From an uncultured Lachnospiraceae bacterium (GTDB taxonomy: Bacteria > Bacillota > Clostridia > Lachnospirales > Lachnospiraceae), in the NCBI GenBank assembly GCA_947626285.1, contig CANQRR010000001.1, positions 85,024-149,023 of the forward strand: a DNA stretch of 64,000 nucleotides, in the 5' to 3' direction. The stretch's first letter is position 1. Each line of letters opens with the position of its first letter. The notes below the pieces were generated by a model. It saw only the letters and a program-made list of their open reading frames with translations, did not search any database and was not told the DNA's origin. Position numbers and translations under genes: made by a program. This document shows, piece by piece, positions 53,831 through 61,871 of this stretch.

Positions 53831-54100
53831 ATGGCACTGGCAACATTAACCGCGAGAGTAGACGAAAAAGATAAGTCCAATTTTGACAGCTTTTGTTCCA
53901 ACGTTGGCTTAAATACATCTACTGCAATTAATTTATTTGTGAAGGCAGTTTTACGCGAAAATCGTATTCCGTTTGAGATTGCTCAGACTCCTGATCCGTT
54001 TTTCTCCGAAGCCAATATAGCTTATGTAAAGAAATCCGTACAGGAATTGAGAAACGGGAAAGGTACCGCGCATGAACTGATTGAGGTAGACGATGAGTGA
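53831..54100 (+). CDS. Type II antitoxin, RelB/DinJ family
   Basis: 89 residues. N-terminal ribbon-helix-helix DNA-binding part (TLTARVDEKDKSNFDSFCSN, GLNTSTAINLFVKAVLREN), then a toxin-wrapping C-terminus. AGGGAG site; overlaps the toxin gene by 8 bases. Expected to neutralise the toxin and repress its own promoter. AT-richer codon usage than neighbours suggests transfer. Confidence 0.88.
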   Translation: MALATLTARVDEKDKSNFDSFCSNVGLNTSTAINLFVKAVLRENRIPFEIAQTPDPFFSEANIAYVKKSVQELRNGKGTAHELIEVDDE

Positions 54101-54362
54101 AATAATTTGGTCGGATGATGCATGGGAGGATTACCTCTATTGGCAGACACAAGATAAAAAAACTCTAAAGCGCATCAATCAGCTCATAAAAGATATTGAA
54201 AGAAATGGCTGCCGTAATGGGATTGGAAAACCGGAACCTCTGACCGGCGATTTGCAGGGAGAATACAGTCGTCGCATTAATGAAAAGGATCGTCTTGTGT
54301 ATCACATGGAGAGTGGGAGATTATATACAGCCCATTGCAGAGGACATTACGGGGATAAGTAA
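54093..54362 (+). CDS. yoeB: Type II toxin YoeB (mRNA interferase)
   Basis: 89 residues, microbial RNase fold cutting mRNA on the ribosome. WSDDAWEDYLYWQTQDKKTLKRIN is close to the E. coli YoeB start in pattern. Catalytic residues present: E48 (GKPEPL), R67 (KDRLVY) and H85 (RGHYGDK), matching E46, R65 and H83 of E. coli YoeB. Thus probably active. Partner antitoxin is RelB/DinJ-like rather than the usual YefM, an atypical but known kind of pairing. Confidence 0.9.
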   Translation: MSEIIWSDDAWEDYLYWQTQDKKTLKRINQLIKDIERNGCRNGIGKPEPLTGDLQGEYSRRINEKDRLVYHMESGRLYTAHCRGHYGDK

Positions 54363-54419
54363 TTTCATTTAGGATATTGTATTTGGCAGGCTTAAAAATA
54401 CAGAAGAAAGAGGATCAGT

Positions 54420-55511
54420 ATGAAGGTTGTATTGCAGAATCTGACGAAGATATTCCCGGGGAGAGGGTGGAAGTCGAAGGGCGACGTGGTCGCGGTCAGC
54501 GATTTCAGTTTCGAGATCCCGGACGGGAAGCTGATCGGGCTGTTGGGGCCGTCCGGCTGCGGAAAGAGCACGACGCTCAATCTGCTGTGCGGACTGGAGC
54601 GGCCGACGAAAGGCAGGATCTTCTTCGGGGAGGACGACGTCACGGATCTTCCGGCGGAGAGCCGGGGCGTGGGCATGGTCTTCCAGAATTATGCGCTTTA
54701 CCCGCACCTGACCGTGAAGCAGAATATCTTGTTTCCGCTGGAAAATCTGAAGGGAGAGGCAAGGCTCTCGAAAGAGCAGATGCTCGAGAAAGCGCAGGAA
54801 GTCGCGAAGCTGGTGCAGATCGATGAGCTGATGGAGCGCAAGCCGGCGGAGCTCTCCGGCGGGCAGCAGCAGCGCGTGGCAATCGCGCGGGCGCTTGTGA
54901 AGATGCCGCGCATTCTTCTGATGGACGAGCCGCTGTCGAACCTGGACGCCAGGCTGCGGCTGCAGACGCGCGAGGAGATCCGCAGGATCCAGAGGGAGAC
55001 GCAGATCACGACGGTTTTTGTGACGCACGACCAGGAGGAGGCGATGAGTATCTCTGACCGGATCGTCGTCATGAAGGAGGGCGTCGTCCAGCAGATTGGG
55101 AAGCCGCAGGACGTCTATGACGATCCGGTGAACCTGTTTGTCGCGAAGTTTCTGGGGACGCCGCCAATCAATGTGTTTGACGGAAGAGTGAAAGACGGAA
55201 GGCTGTGGATCGGGGAGGAAGATGTCCTGGCGGCAGACGGGATACCGGATCAGGAAGTCTACGTCGCGATCCGACCGGAGGGTTTCATTCTGAATGAGCA
55301 GGGCGCGTTTTCCTGTGACTTGAAGCGCGTTGAGGTGATGGGACGCGACATCAGCGTTGTGTCCGCGCACAGGGCGAGCGAGAACGAAGCAATCCGCTCA
55401 ATCATCGCGGCGGAAAACAAGGTGGACACAAAGGCCGCGAAAGTGCGTTTTGATCTGAAGCCGAACAAGGTGTTCATCTTTGACAAAAAGACGGAGATGC
55501 GGCTGCAGTAA
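54420..55511 (+). CDS. Sugar ABC transporter ATP-binding protein (UgpC/MsmX type)
   Basis: 363 residues. Walker A GPSGCGKSTTLNLL, Q-loop MVFQNYALYPHLTVKQNI, signature LSGGQQQRVAIARALVK, Walker B ILLMDEPLSNLDARLR and H-switch VTHDQEEAM. The C-terminal regulatory OB-like domain (about 250-363) is the carbohydrate-type (CUT1) extension. First gene of an importer with two permeases and a binding protein; ATPase-first order is unusual for CUT1 operons, where the ATPase is often encoded elsewhere. Confidence 0.92.
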   Translation: MKVVLQNLTKIFPGRGWKSKGDVVAVSDFSFEIPDGKLIGLLGPSGCGKSTTLNLLCGLERPTKGRIFFGEDDVTDLPAESRGVGMVFQNYALYPHLTVKQNILFPLENLKGEARLSKEQMLEKAQEVAKLVQIDELMERKPAELSGGQQQRVAIARALVKMPRILLMDEPLSNLDARLRLQTREEIRRIQRETQITTVFVTHDQEEAMSISDRIVVMKEGVVQQIGKPQDVYDDPVNLFVAKFLGTPPINVFDGRVKDGRLWIGEEDVLAADGIPDQEVYVAIRPEGFILNEQGAFSCDLKRVEVMGRDISVVSAHRASENEAIRSIIAAENKVDTKAAKVRFDLKPNKVFIFDKKTEMRLQ

Positions 55512-55541
55512 GAAAAGAAGTACTGAGGAGAATCTGAACTT

Positions 55542-56438
55542 ATGGAAAGAAGAAGCATGAAAGGCTGGCTGTATCTGCTGCCGGCGATCCTTTTTCTGGG
55601 ACTGTTTCTCGTGTATCCCCTGATCGACGTTTTCGTCTATTCCTTCGAGGAGGGGTACAATTTCGCGTCGCAGACCTATCACGGCGTCGGAGGCTACAAT
55701 TACGCGTATGTTCTGCGCGACCCATATTTTCTGCAGGCGGTGCGCAACACGTTTATTCTGGTGGTGATCACCGTGCCGCTGTCCACGGGCATCGCATTGC
55801 TGATCTCCGCGGGATTGAGTTCGATACGTCCGCTGCGCAATCTGTTTCAGACCGTCTATTTTCTGCCGTACGTGACGAACACGCTGGCGGTCGGTCTGGT
55901 CTTTATGATCCTGTTTAAGAAGACGCCGTACACTGACGGATTTGCGAACCTGATTATCGGCTGGTTCGGACACGGGCCGATCGACTTCATCGACGGCCCG
56001 TACGCGGCGAAGATGTTTGTGCTGTGCCTGTATACGATCTGGGTCGTCATGCCGTTTAAGATCCTGATCCTGACGAGCGCGCTGGCATCCGTGAACCAGA
56101 GTTACTACAATGCGGCGAAGGTGGACGGTACGTCGCGTTTCCGCATTTTCGTGCGTATTACGCTGCCGATGATCTCACCGACACTGGTCTACCTGGTCAT
56201 CACAGGCTTCATCGGGGCGTTCAAGGCGTACAGCGACGCGGTGGCGCTCTTCGGGACGAACCTGAACGCGGCGGAGATGAACACGATCGTCGGTTATGTG
56301 TACGACATGCTCTACGGCAACAGCGGCGGCTATCCGTCCTACGCGTCGGCGGCCGCAATTATCCTGTTCGCGATCGTGCTGACGATCACCTGTATCAACC
56401 TGCTGGTGAGCCGGAAGTATGTGCACTATGATGCTTAA
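55542..56438 (+). CDS. Sugar ABC transporter permease 1 (UgpA/MalF type)
   Basis: 298 residues, six helices. The coupling EAA loop is YYNAAKVDGTSRFRIFVRITLPMISP. GAGGAG lies upstream of the ATG at 55542. The last codon and stop (GCT-TAA) are shared with the start of the palindromic repeat, exactly as for argR, so the insertion abuts or has defined the C-terminus (VHYDA). Confidence 0.9.
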   Translation: MERRSMKGWLYLLPAILFLGLFLVYPLIDVFVYSFEEGYNFASQTYHGVGGYNYAYVLRDPYFLQAVRNTFILVVITVPLSTGIALLISAGLSSIRPLRNLFQTVYFLPYVTNTLAVGLVFMILFKKTPYTDGFANLIIGWFGHGPIDFIDGPYAAKMFVLCLYTIWVVMPFKILILTSALASVNQSYYNAAKVDGTSRFRIFVRITLPMISPTLVYLVITGFIGAFKAYSDAVALFGTNLNAAEMNTIVGYVYDMLYGNSGGYPSYASAAAIILFAIVLTITCINLLVSRKYVHYDA

Positions 56439-56812
56439 TTTACTTTATCATAGCGGCGTCGGCTGTAATAGTCCGCTGTCCGCCGATTGTCCTCTTACAT
56501 CTGTCTGCATCGGACTATGTCCGCCTCAGATCAGACATCTGTATCGTACATCGCCGTGCGAAGCACGCCCGCCCGAAGGGCGTGCATTACGGGATGCCCT
56601 GTGGGTAGACATGTCGGAACAGCCGGACCACCACAGCCATCCGCCGTGTAGTGCATCGCAGTCGTAAACAGGAACCGCAGGGATTTCCGGGGCTTTTCCG
56701 GCACAAACTGGAAAAAGAAAGCCTTCCGTTTCCAACATGTATCTACAGTTTTGCCGGGAAAGTTCCCAGGAAGGGTACCGTGCGGTTCCGTCCGAAGCGA
56801 ATTAAACACGAA
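56435..56812 (+). repeat. Composite palindromic repeat, copy B, within the sugar ABC operon
   Basis: 410-base gap between the two permease genes. It matches copy A (39922-40243) over both units. The 5' unit carries a 61-bp insertion (56552-56612) flanked by ACAT on both sides and containing small hairpins GTGCGAAGCAC and GCCCGAAGGGC. The 3' hairpin unit is 56664-56812. Its insertion splits an operon, so transcription must pass through the structure or restart within it. Confidence 0.9.
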
Positions 56813-56848
56813 AATTTTAGACAAATGCCAAAGGCAGGAGTGCATGAT

Positions 56849-57724
56849 ATGGAGCACAAGATGGAATATAAACGAATAGAAAAGCGTGACAAAGCGCGCC
56901 GTGCGTCGGCGGCCGCGATCACTTACGCGCTTCTGGCGTTCTGGGCGCTGGTCGTGCTGTTTCCGTTCTACTGGATGGTGCTGACCTCCGTAAAAAGCTA
57001 CAGCGCCTATAATTCCGAATACATACCGCAGCTGTTCACGCTGTCACCGACGCTGCAGAACTATGTGGATGCGTTCACGGCGGTGTCGCTCGGGCGCTAC
57101 TTTGTGAACACGATCGTGTTTACCGTGGCAACCACGCTGCTGATGCTGCTTGTGACGGTGCTGGCGGCGTACGCGTTCGCGCGGCTCAATTTCCGCGGAA
57201 AGAATCTCATGTTCACACTGTTCCTTTCGCTGATGATGATCCCGAACGAGCTCGTGGTCATCACGAATTTTGTCACGATCACGAATATGGACATGCGCAA
57301 CACCTTCCTTGGGCTGATCCTGCCGTCGGTCACTTCGGTCTTTTACATTTACCTGTTAAAGGAGAACTTTGAGCAGGTGCCGGATCAGCTCTATTACGCG
57401 GCGAAGGTGGACGGCACGTCGGATTTGAAATACCTGTGGAAGGTCATGATGCCGATCTGCAAGCCGACGATCGTGACAATCACGATCCTCAAGGCGATCG
57501 AGTGCTGGAATTCCTATGTGTGGCCGCGCCTGATCACGGACGATGAGAAGTATTTCCTGGTGTCGAACGGCATCCAGGAGATCCGGGAGAACGGCTTCGG
57601 GCGTGAGAACATCCCGGCGATGATGGCGGCGGTCGTGGCAATCTCCGTGCCGCTGATCGTGATCTTCCTGATCTTCCGCAAGAGTATCATGGCAGGCGTG
57701 TCGAGGGGAGGAACGAAGGGATGA
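56849..57724 (+). CDS. Sugar ABC transporter permease 2 (UgpE/MalG type)
   Basis: 291 residues, six helices with the EAA loop LYYAAKVDGTSDLKYLWKVMMPICKP. Start at 56849 (MEHKMEYKRIEKR) has AGGAG 8 bases upstream; in-frame codons further upstream belong to the repeat. It overlaps the binding-protein gene by 4 bases (ATGA). Confidence 0.9.
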   Translation: MEHKMEYKRIEKRDKARRASAAAITYALLAFWALVVLFPFYWMVLTSVKSYSAYNSEYIPQLFTLSPTLQNYVDAFTAVSLGRYFVNTIVFTVATTLLMLLVTVLAAYAFARLNFRGKNLMFTLFLSLMMIPNELVVITNFVTITNMDMRNTFLGLILPSVTSVFYIYLLKENFEQVPDQLYYAAKVDGTSDLKYLWKVMMPICKPTIVTITILKAIECWNSYVWPRLITDDEKYFLVSNGIQEIRENGFGRENIPAMMAAVVAISVPLIVIFLIFRKSIMAGVSRGGTKG

Positions 57725-59418
57725 GAAGCGCACGGATGAAAAAGACAGACGTTTCCCCGAACCGAAAGAGTGTTGTACGTTATGAGAACTTTGACTATGG
57801 AGACAGAGCGAAGAAGACGCTTGCAAGAGTGGCAGGACTTTTCCTGTTGGCATTGACTGCCTTTTCTGCCCTCACGGGCTGCCACGGCAAGAAAGAGCAG
57901 CGCACGTTTGAGATTCCGGAGACTTTCGACGAGGCAGGAAAATACGAGATCACTTTCTGGGCGAAGAACGACACGAATAAGACGCAGACCGGTATCTACA
58001 AGAAGGCGATCAGCGATTTCGAGAAGTTGTACCCGAACATCACGGTCAATCTGCGGCTGTACACGGATTACGGAAAAATCTACAACGACGTCATCACGAA
58101 CATCGCGACGGACACGACGCCGAACGTCTGCATCACTTACCCGGATCACATCGCGACCTATCTGACCGGGCAGGACAGCGTGGTGCCGCTTGACGATCTG
58201 TTCGCAGATGAAAAATACGGGCTCGGAGGCAGCGAGCTGAAGTTCGACTCGCCCACGCAGGACGAGATCATCCCGCAGTTTCTGAGGGAGTGCGCGTTTG
58301 AGGGGAGTCATTACGCGATTCCTTATATGCGCTCCACGGAGGCATGTTATGTAAACAAGACTTTTGTGGAACAGCTGGGCTACACGCTGCCGGAAACGCT
58401 GACCTGGGACTTTGTCTGGGAGGTCTCGGAGGCCGCGATGGAGAAGAACGCGGACGGTACGTTCAAGCTCAACGGGCAGAACGTTCTGATTCCGTTTATC
58501 TACAAATCGACGGATAACATGATGATCCAGATGCTGCGACAGAAAGAGGCCGGATATTCGACGGACGCCGGCGAGATTCAGATCTTCAACGACACGACGA
58601 GGGAGCTTCTGGAGACGATCGCGGACCATGTGAAGAGCGGCGCTTTTTCCACCTTCAAGATCTCTGGCTATCCGGCGAACTTCCTGAACGCGGGGCAGTG
58701 CATCTTCGCGGTCGACTCCACGGCGGGCGCCACCTGGATGGGCACGCACGCGCCGCTTCTGGACATCAGCGCGGACAAGCTGGTCGAGTTTGAGACGGCG
58801 GTCATGGAGATCCCGCAGTTTGACCCGGAGCATCCGCAGATGATCTCGCAGGGGCCGTCCGTCTGCATTTTCAATAAAGCAGACAAGCAAGAGGTGCTTG
58901 CCTCCTGGCTGTTCGCGCAGTACCTGCTGACGAACGACGTGCAGATCGCTTACTCGCAGACCGAAGGCTACGTGCCGGTGACCTCCAAGGCACAGGAGAG
59001 CGAGGAATATCAGGATTATCTGCAAAGAGAGGGCGAGGACAACGCCACCTACTATGATGTCAAACTGCAGGCGGCAAAGCTTCTGCTGGCACACACGGAT
59101 GACACTTTCGTGACTCCGGTGTTCAACGGCTCCGCATCTCTGCGCGACGCGGCCGGACAGCTGATCGAGACGACGACCAAGTCCGTCCGCAGAAAGCAGA
59201 CAGTGGACGACGCATATTTCGAAAAACTTTATGAGGACACGGCGTCGCTGTATCATCTGGATCAGGGCAGCGCGCAGATGGATCCGGGCGCTTCCGGCAC
59301 AGGGACAGAGGATCTTGGCCCGCTGCCGCTCACATCAAAGCTCCTGCTCGCGGCGCTACTGACGGCCTGGGTGCTGATCGTAGGGTACCTGTTGCTGTCG
59401 AAATTGAAAAAGAAATAA
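57721..59418 (+). CDS. Sugar-type ABC substrate-binding lipoprotein with extra C-terminal membrane helix
   Basis: 565 residues, long for the family. A 33-residue charged N-terminus precedes the signal helix, with lipobox LTGC (Cys54). Mature type: YEITFWAKNDTNKTQTGIYKKAISDFEKLYPNITV, VCITYPDH, AIPYMRSTEACYVNKT and AVDSTAGATWMG match UgpB-like proteins. A second hydrophobic helix at about 541-560 is followed by KLKKK, giving a lipid anchor at one end and a membrane helix at the other. The gene is last in the operon rather than first. Substrate probably a sugar or glycerophosphodiester, undetermined. Confidence 0.88.
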   Translation: MRSARMKKTDVSPNRKSVVRYENFDYGDRAKKTLARVAGLFLLALTAFSALTGCHGKKEQRTFEIPETFDEAGKYEITFWAKNDTNKTQTGIYKKAISDFEKLYPNITVNLRLYTDYGKIYNDVITNIATDTTPNVCITYPDHIATYLTGQDSVVPLDDLFADEKYGLGGSELKFDSPTQDEIIPQFLRECAFEGSHYAIPYMRSTEACYVNKTFVEQLGYTLPETLTWDFVWEVSEAAMEKNADGTFKLNGQNVLIPFIYKSTDNMMIQMLRQKEAGYSTDAGEIQIFNDTTRELLETIADHVKSGAFSTFKISGYPANFLNAGQCIFAVDSTAGATWMGTHAPLLDISADKLVEFETAVMEIPQFDPEHPQMISQGPSVCIFNKADKQEVLASWLFAQYLLTNDVQIAYSQTEGYVPVTSKAQESEEYQDYLQREGEDNATYYDVKLQAAKLLLAHTDDTFVTPVFNGSASLRDAAGQLIETTTKSVRRKQTVDDAYFEKLYEDTASLYHLDQGSAQMDPGASGTGTEDLGPLPLTSKLLLAALLTAWVLIVGYLLLSKLKKK

Positions 59419-59432
59419 TGCTTTGTGTTCAG

Positions 59433-59582
59433 GTAGACAGGAACCGCAGGGATTTCCGGGACTTTTCCGGCACAAACTGAAAAAAGAAAGTTTTCCGTTT
59501 CCCAACATGTATCTACAGTTTTGCCGGGAAAGTTCCCAGGAAGGGTACCGTGCGGTTCCGTCCGAAGTGAATTAAACACGAA
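59433..59582 (+). repeat. Palindromic repeat, copy C (3' hairpin unit only)
   Basis: Matches the 3' units at 40094-40243 and 56664-56812 nearly base for base, including the outer GGAACCGCA/TGCGGTTCC arms and the trailing AATTAAACACGAA. The 5' unit is absent, so the 3' hairpin is an independent element. It lies just after the binding-protein stop codon. Confidence 0.9.
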
Positions 59583-59594
59583 CGCAAATAATGA

Positions 59595-59622
59595 TTGATT
59601 TCCGAACGCATTTGTGTATAAT
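59595..59622 (+). promoter_or_regulatory. Promoter of the secreted protein at 59669
   Basis: TTGATT (59595-59600), 16-base spacer, TATAAT (59617-59622). Confidence 0.65.
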
Positions 59623-59668
59623 AGGTTGTGAACTTTTATACCAATACGGTACCACAAGGAGGATAAAG

Positions 59669-60430
59669 ATGAAAAAATTTACAGCAATTTTACTGACGGC
59701 TTCACTGGTTCTGGCTTCTGCCAGCGTCGCTCTGGCGGACGAGACCGAGACGGAGCCGGCGCTCACCCCGGAAGAGAAGTCCGAGGGCGTCATGACGCAC
59801 GACGAGTACATGGCAGCGGCTGTGGACGACGAGGTCGTCATCGAGACCTACGTTCAGGCAAAGCAGTCCTGGTGGGAGGACAAGGCCACGATCTACACGC
59901 AGGATCAGGACGGCGCGTACTTTATCTACGACATGGCCTGTTCTGAGGAGGATTATGACAAGCTCGAGGTCGGCACGAAGATCCGTGTGACCGGTTACAA
60001 GGCTGAGTGGGAAGGCGAAGTGGAGATCGCCGAGGGCGCGACCTTTGAGATCCTGGACGGCGAGTACATTGCGGAGCCACTGGACGTGACGGAACTGCTT
60101 GGTACGGACGAGCTGATCGACCATCAGAATGAGCTCGTCTCCTTCAAGGGGATGACGGTCGAGGCGAAGGAAGACGCGGAGGGCAACGAGGCAGCGTTCC
60201 TGTACAACTGGGACGGATCCGGCGAGGACGGCGACGACCTGTACTTCGACGTCTCCTTAAACGGTGAGACCTACACCTTCACGGTGGAGTCCTATCTGTG
60301 CGACAACACGACGGACGTCTACAATGCGGTTAAGGAGCTGAAAGTCGGCGATGTGATCGACATGGAGGGCTTCCTCTACTGGTATCAGGGAGTGAACCCG
60401 CATATCACATCCGTGGCAGCAGCCGAGTAA
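59669..60430 (+). CDS. Secreted acidic protein with OB-fold-like repeats
   Basis: 253 residues with signal peptide (MKKFTAILLTASLVLASASVALA) and AAGGAGG site. Mature part is very acidic. Two similar segments, VVIETYVQAKQSWWEDKATIYTQD... KIRVTGY and LVSFKGMTVEAKED...GDVIDMEGFLYW, resemble the OB-type folds of secreted 'BOF/tRNA-anti-like' proteins. No enzymatic motif or wall anchor. Role unknown; ligand binding or wall association is possible. Own promoter and terminator make it a single-gene unit. Confidence 0.65.
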   Translation: MKKFTAILLTASLVLASASVALADETETEPALTPEEKSEGVMTHDEYMAAAVDDEVVIETYVQAKQSWWEDKATIYTQDQDGAYFIYDMACSEEDYDKLEVGTKIRVTGYKAEWEGEVEIAEGATFEILDGEYIAEPLDVTELLGTDELIDHQNELVSFKGMTVEAKEDAEGNEAAFLYNWDGSGEDGDDLYFDVSLNGETYTFTVESYLCDNTTDVYNAVKELKVGDVIDMEGFLYWYQGVNPHITSVAAAE

Positions 60431-60458
60431 GAAAATGAAATAATGAAATTCAGCAATG

Positions 60459-60495
60459 AAAACCGGTGTATGGGAACTCCCTGCACCGGTTTTTC
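60459..60495 (+). terminator. Terminator of the secreted protein gene
   Basis: Ten-pair AAAACCGGTG/CACCGGTTTT stem with a 15-base loop and a TTTTT end. Confidence 0.88.
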
Positions 60496-60516
60496 TGACA
60501 GATATTTTCTCGCTTT

Positions 60517-60610
60517 TTCGACAGAATTGTGTTTTATTCGTCACATTTCCCCATAAAAACCGTTTCTATCTATAGAGGGGTGCACTTGAACGCAGGTGAA
60601 ACATGCCGAA
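60517..60610 (+). promoter_or_regulatory. Spo0A-box-like sites upstream of spo0A
   Basis: TTCGACA at 60517-60523 is the exact complement of the consensus TGTCGAA; TGCCGAA at 60604-60610 fits TGNCGAA on the plus strand; TTCGTCA at 60537-60543 has one mismatch. They lie 30-150 bases upstream of the predicted -35 box, consistent with autoregulation by Spo0A~P. The 331-base gap holds these sites, the terminator before and the promoter after. Confidence 0.5.
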
Positions 60611-60638
60611 TCCTGTTGTTTCCTGCGATAAGATTTTC

Positions 60639-60666
60639 TTGCCAACGAATGCGGTTGATATATAAT
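60639..60666 (+). promoter_or_regulatory. Predicted promoter of spo0A
   Basis: TTGCCA (60639-60644), 16-base spacer, TATAAT (60661-60666); leader of about 90 bases. Confidence 0.6.
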
Positions 60667-60761
60667 ACAAGTAGTTTTTGTACGTGTCAATTTTTGGTAA
60701 GGGCCCTCAAAAAATGCAGCAGTGCAACGACAGAATATGAAAACAGGGGAGGATCAGGTAA

Positions 60762-61559
60762 ATGGAAAAGCTGAATATCGCGATTGCTGACGACAATGAA
60801 AGGATGGTGCAGTTATTGGATCAGATCGTCAGCAGTGACGACGAGCTGGAGGTTGTCGGAAAAGCGGGAAACGGGGAGGAACTGATTGAGATCATTCGGG
60901 AGAAGAAGCCGGATGTTGTCCTTTTGGACATTATTATGCCGAAGCTGGACGGGTTGACGGTGATGGACCGGGTCAACCATGACCAGAATCTGAAGAAACC
61001 GGCGTTTATCGTGATCTCAGCTGTCAGCCAGGAGAAGATGACGGAGGACGCGTTCGAGCTCGGGGCGGATTACTACATTCTGAAGCCCTTTGACAACGAC
61101 ATGGTCGTGAATCGCATCAAGCGGGTGCGCGGGCGCCAGCAGAAGAGCTTTGCAAAGCCAAAAAAGATCAATTCCTACGACAACAAGAAAGAATATATGG
61201 AGCACAATCTGGAGACGGATGTCACGAATATCATCCATGAAGTCGGCGTCCCGGCGCATATTAAAGGATATCAGTACCTGCGCGACGCGATCATCATGTC
61301 AGTAAACGACATGGAGATGCTCAATTCGATCACAAAGATCCTCTATCCGACCATCGCGAAGCGGCATCAAACGACGCCGAGTCGTGTCGAGCGCGCGATC
61401 CGCCACGCGATCGAGGTCGCCTGGAGCCGGGGCAAGATGGACACGATCGACGAACTGTTCGGCTATACGGTCAGCAACGGAAAAGGCAAACCGACAAATT
61501 CCGAGTTCATCGCGCTGATTGCCGACAAGATCCGCCTGGAGTACAAGAACAGGGCGTGA
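60762..61559 (+). CDS. spo0A: Sporulation master regulator Spo0A
   Basis: 265 residues. Receiver domain 1-120 with acidic pocket D10-D11 (IADDNE), phosphoacceptor D56 ([11 protein letters not shown]), S86 and K108 (ILKPFD). The C-terminal effector domain (about 145-265) has the family helices [28 protein letters not shown] and [21 protein letters not shown], the DNA-recognition helix. GGGGAGG site before ATG. Normally next to spoIVB; here separated by 17.3 kb and followed by glgA. Confidence 0.97.
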   Translation: MEKLNIAIADDNERMVQLLDQIVSSDDELEVVGKAGNGEELIEIIREKKPDVVLLDIIMPKLDGLTVMDRVNHDQNLKKPAFIVISAVSQEKMTEDAFELGADYYILKPFDNDMVVNRIKRVRGRQQKSFAKPKKINSYDNKKEYMEHNLETDVTNIIHEVGVPAHIKGYQYLRDAIIMSVNDMEMLNSITKILYPTIAKRHQTTPSRVERAIRHAIEVAWSRGKMDTIDELFGYTVSNGKGKPTNSEFIALIADKIRLEYKNRA

Positions 61560-61633
61560 CAGAATTCACGGAAGGGCACAGCGCAGACGCGCGTAAGATA
61601 TGCAATCTGTGACCGGTCGGTGGTGATCAACAT

Positions 61634-61762
61634 GTTACTGTTCACTCCGTGACCAGTAACGCGCAGTTTGGGCATGCAAATTCGCTTCGCGAAGCCCAAA
61701 CTGCCAGAATCACTTTCTTACGGCCCCAGCAGCAAGTGCTTCGGCCTGGTCTGAACAGTAAC
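61634..61762. mobile_element. MITE-like element with 11-bp terminal inverted repeats
   Basis: GTTACTGTTCA (61634-61644) and TGAACAGTAAC (61752-61762) are perfect inverted ends of a 129-bp element with no coding capacity. Inside are a hairpin GTTACTG...CAGTAAC (61634-61660), a nested hairpin GCAGTTTGGGC/GCCCAAACTGC (61663-61704) enclosing TTCGCTTCGCGAA, and a minus-strand copy of the AGACCGAA-family repeat (61704-61755). No transposase in the window. The rest of the 312-base gap holds a weak glgA promoter (TTTTCA 61802, TATAAT 61825). Confidence 0.6.
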
Positions 61763-61871
61763 ATCATCATACAATATTTGTGAAAATACACGAATAAGTG
61801 CTTTTCATTATGCGAGAAATGGGTTATAATCAGATTGATCTCGATAATGTCGAATAAGCGGAGGTTCGTAT

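Noticed and set aside
56651..56848. N-terminal extension of the second sugar permease
   Set aside because: The extra codons are repeat sequence; AGGAG 8 bases before the ATG at 56849 marks the real start.
60529..60774. 81-residue gene upstream of spo0A
   Set aside because: It runs through the predicted promoter and Spo0A boxes, overlaps the spo0A start and shows no protein-like pattern.
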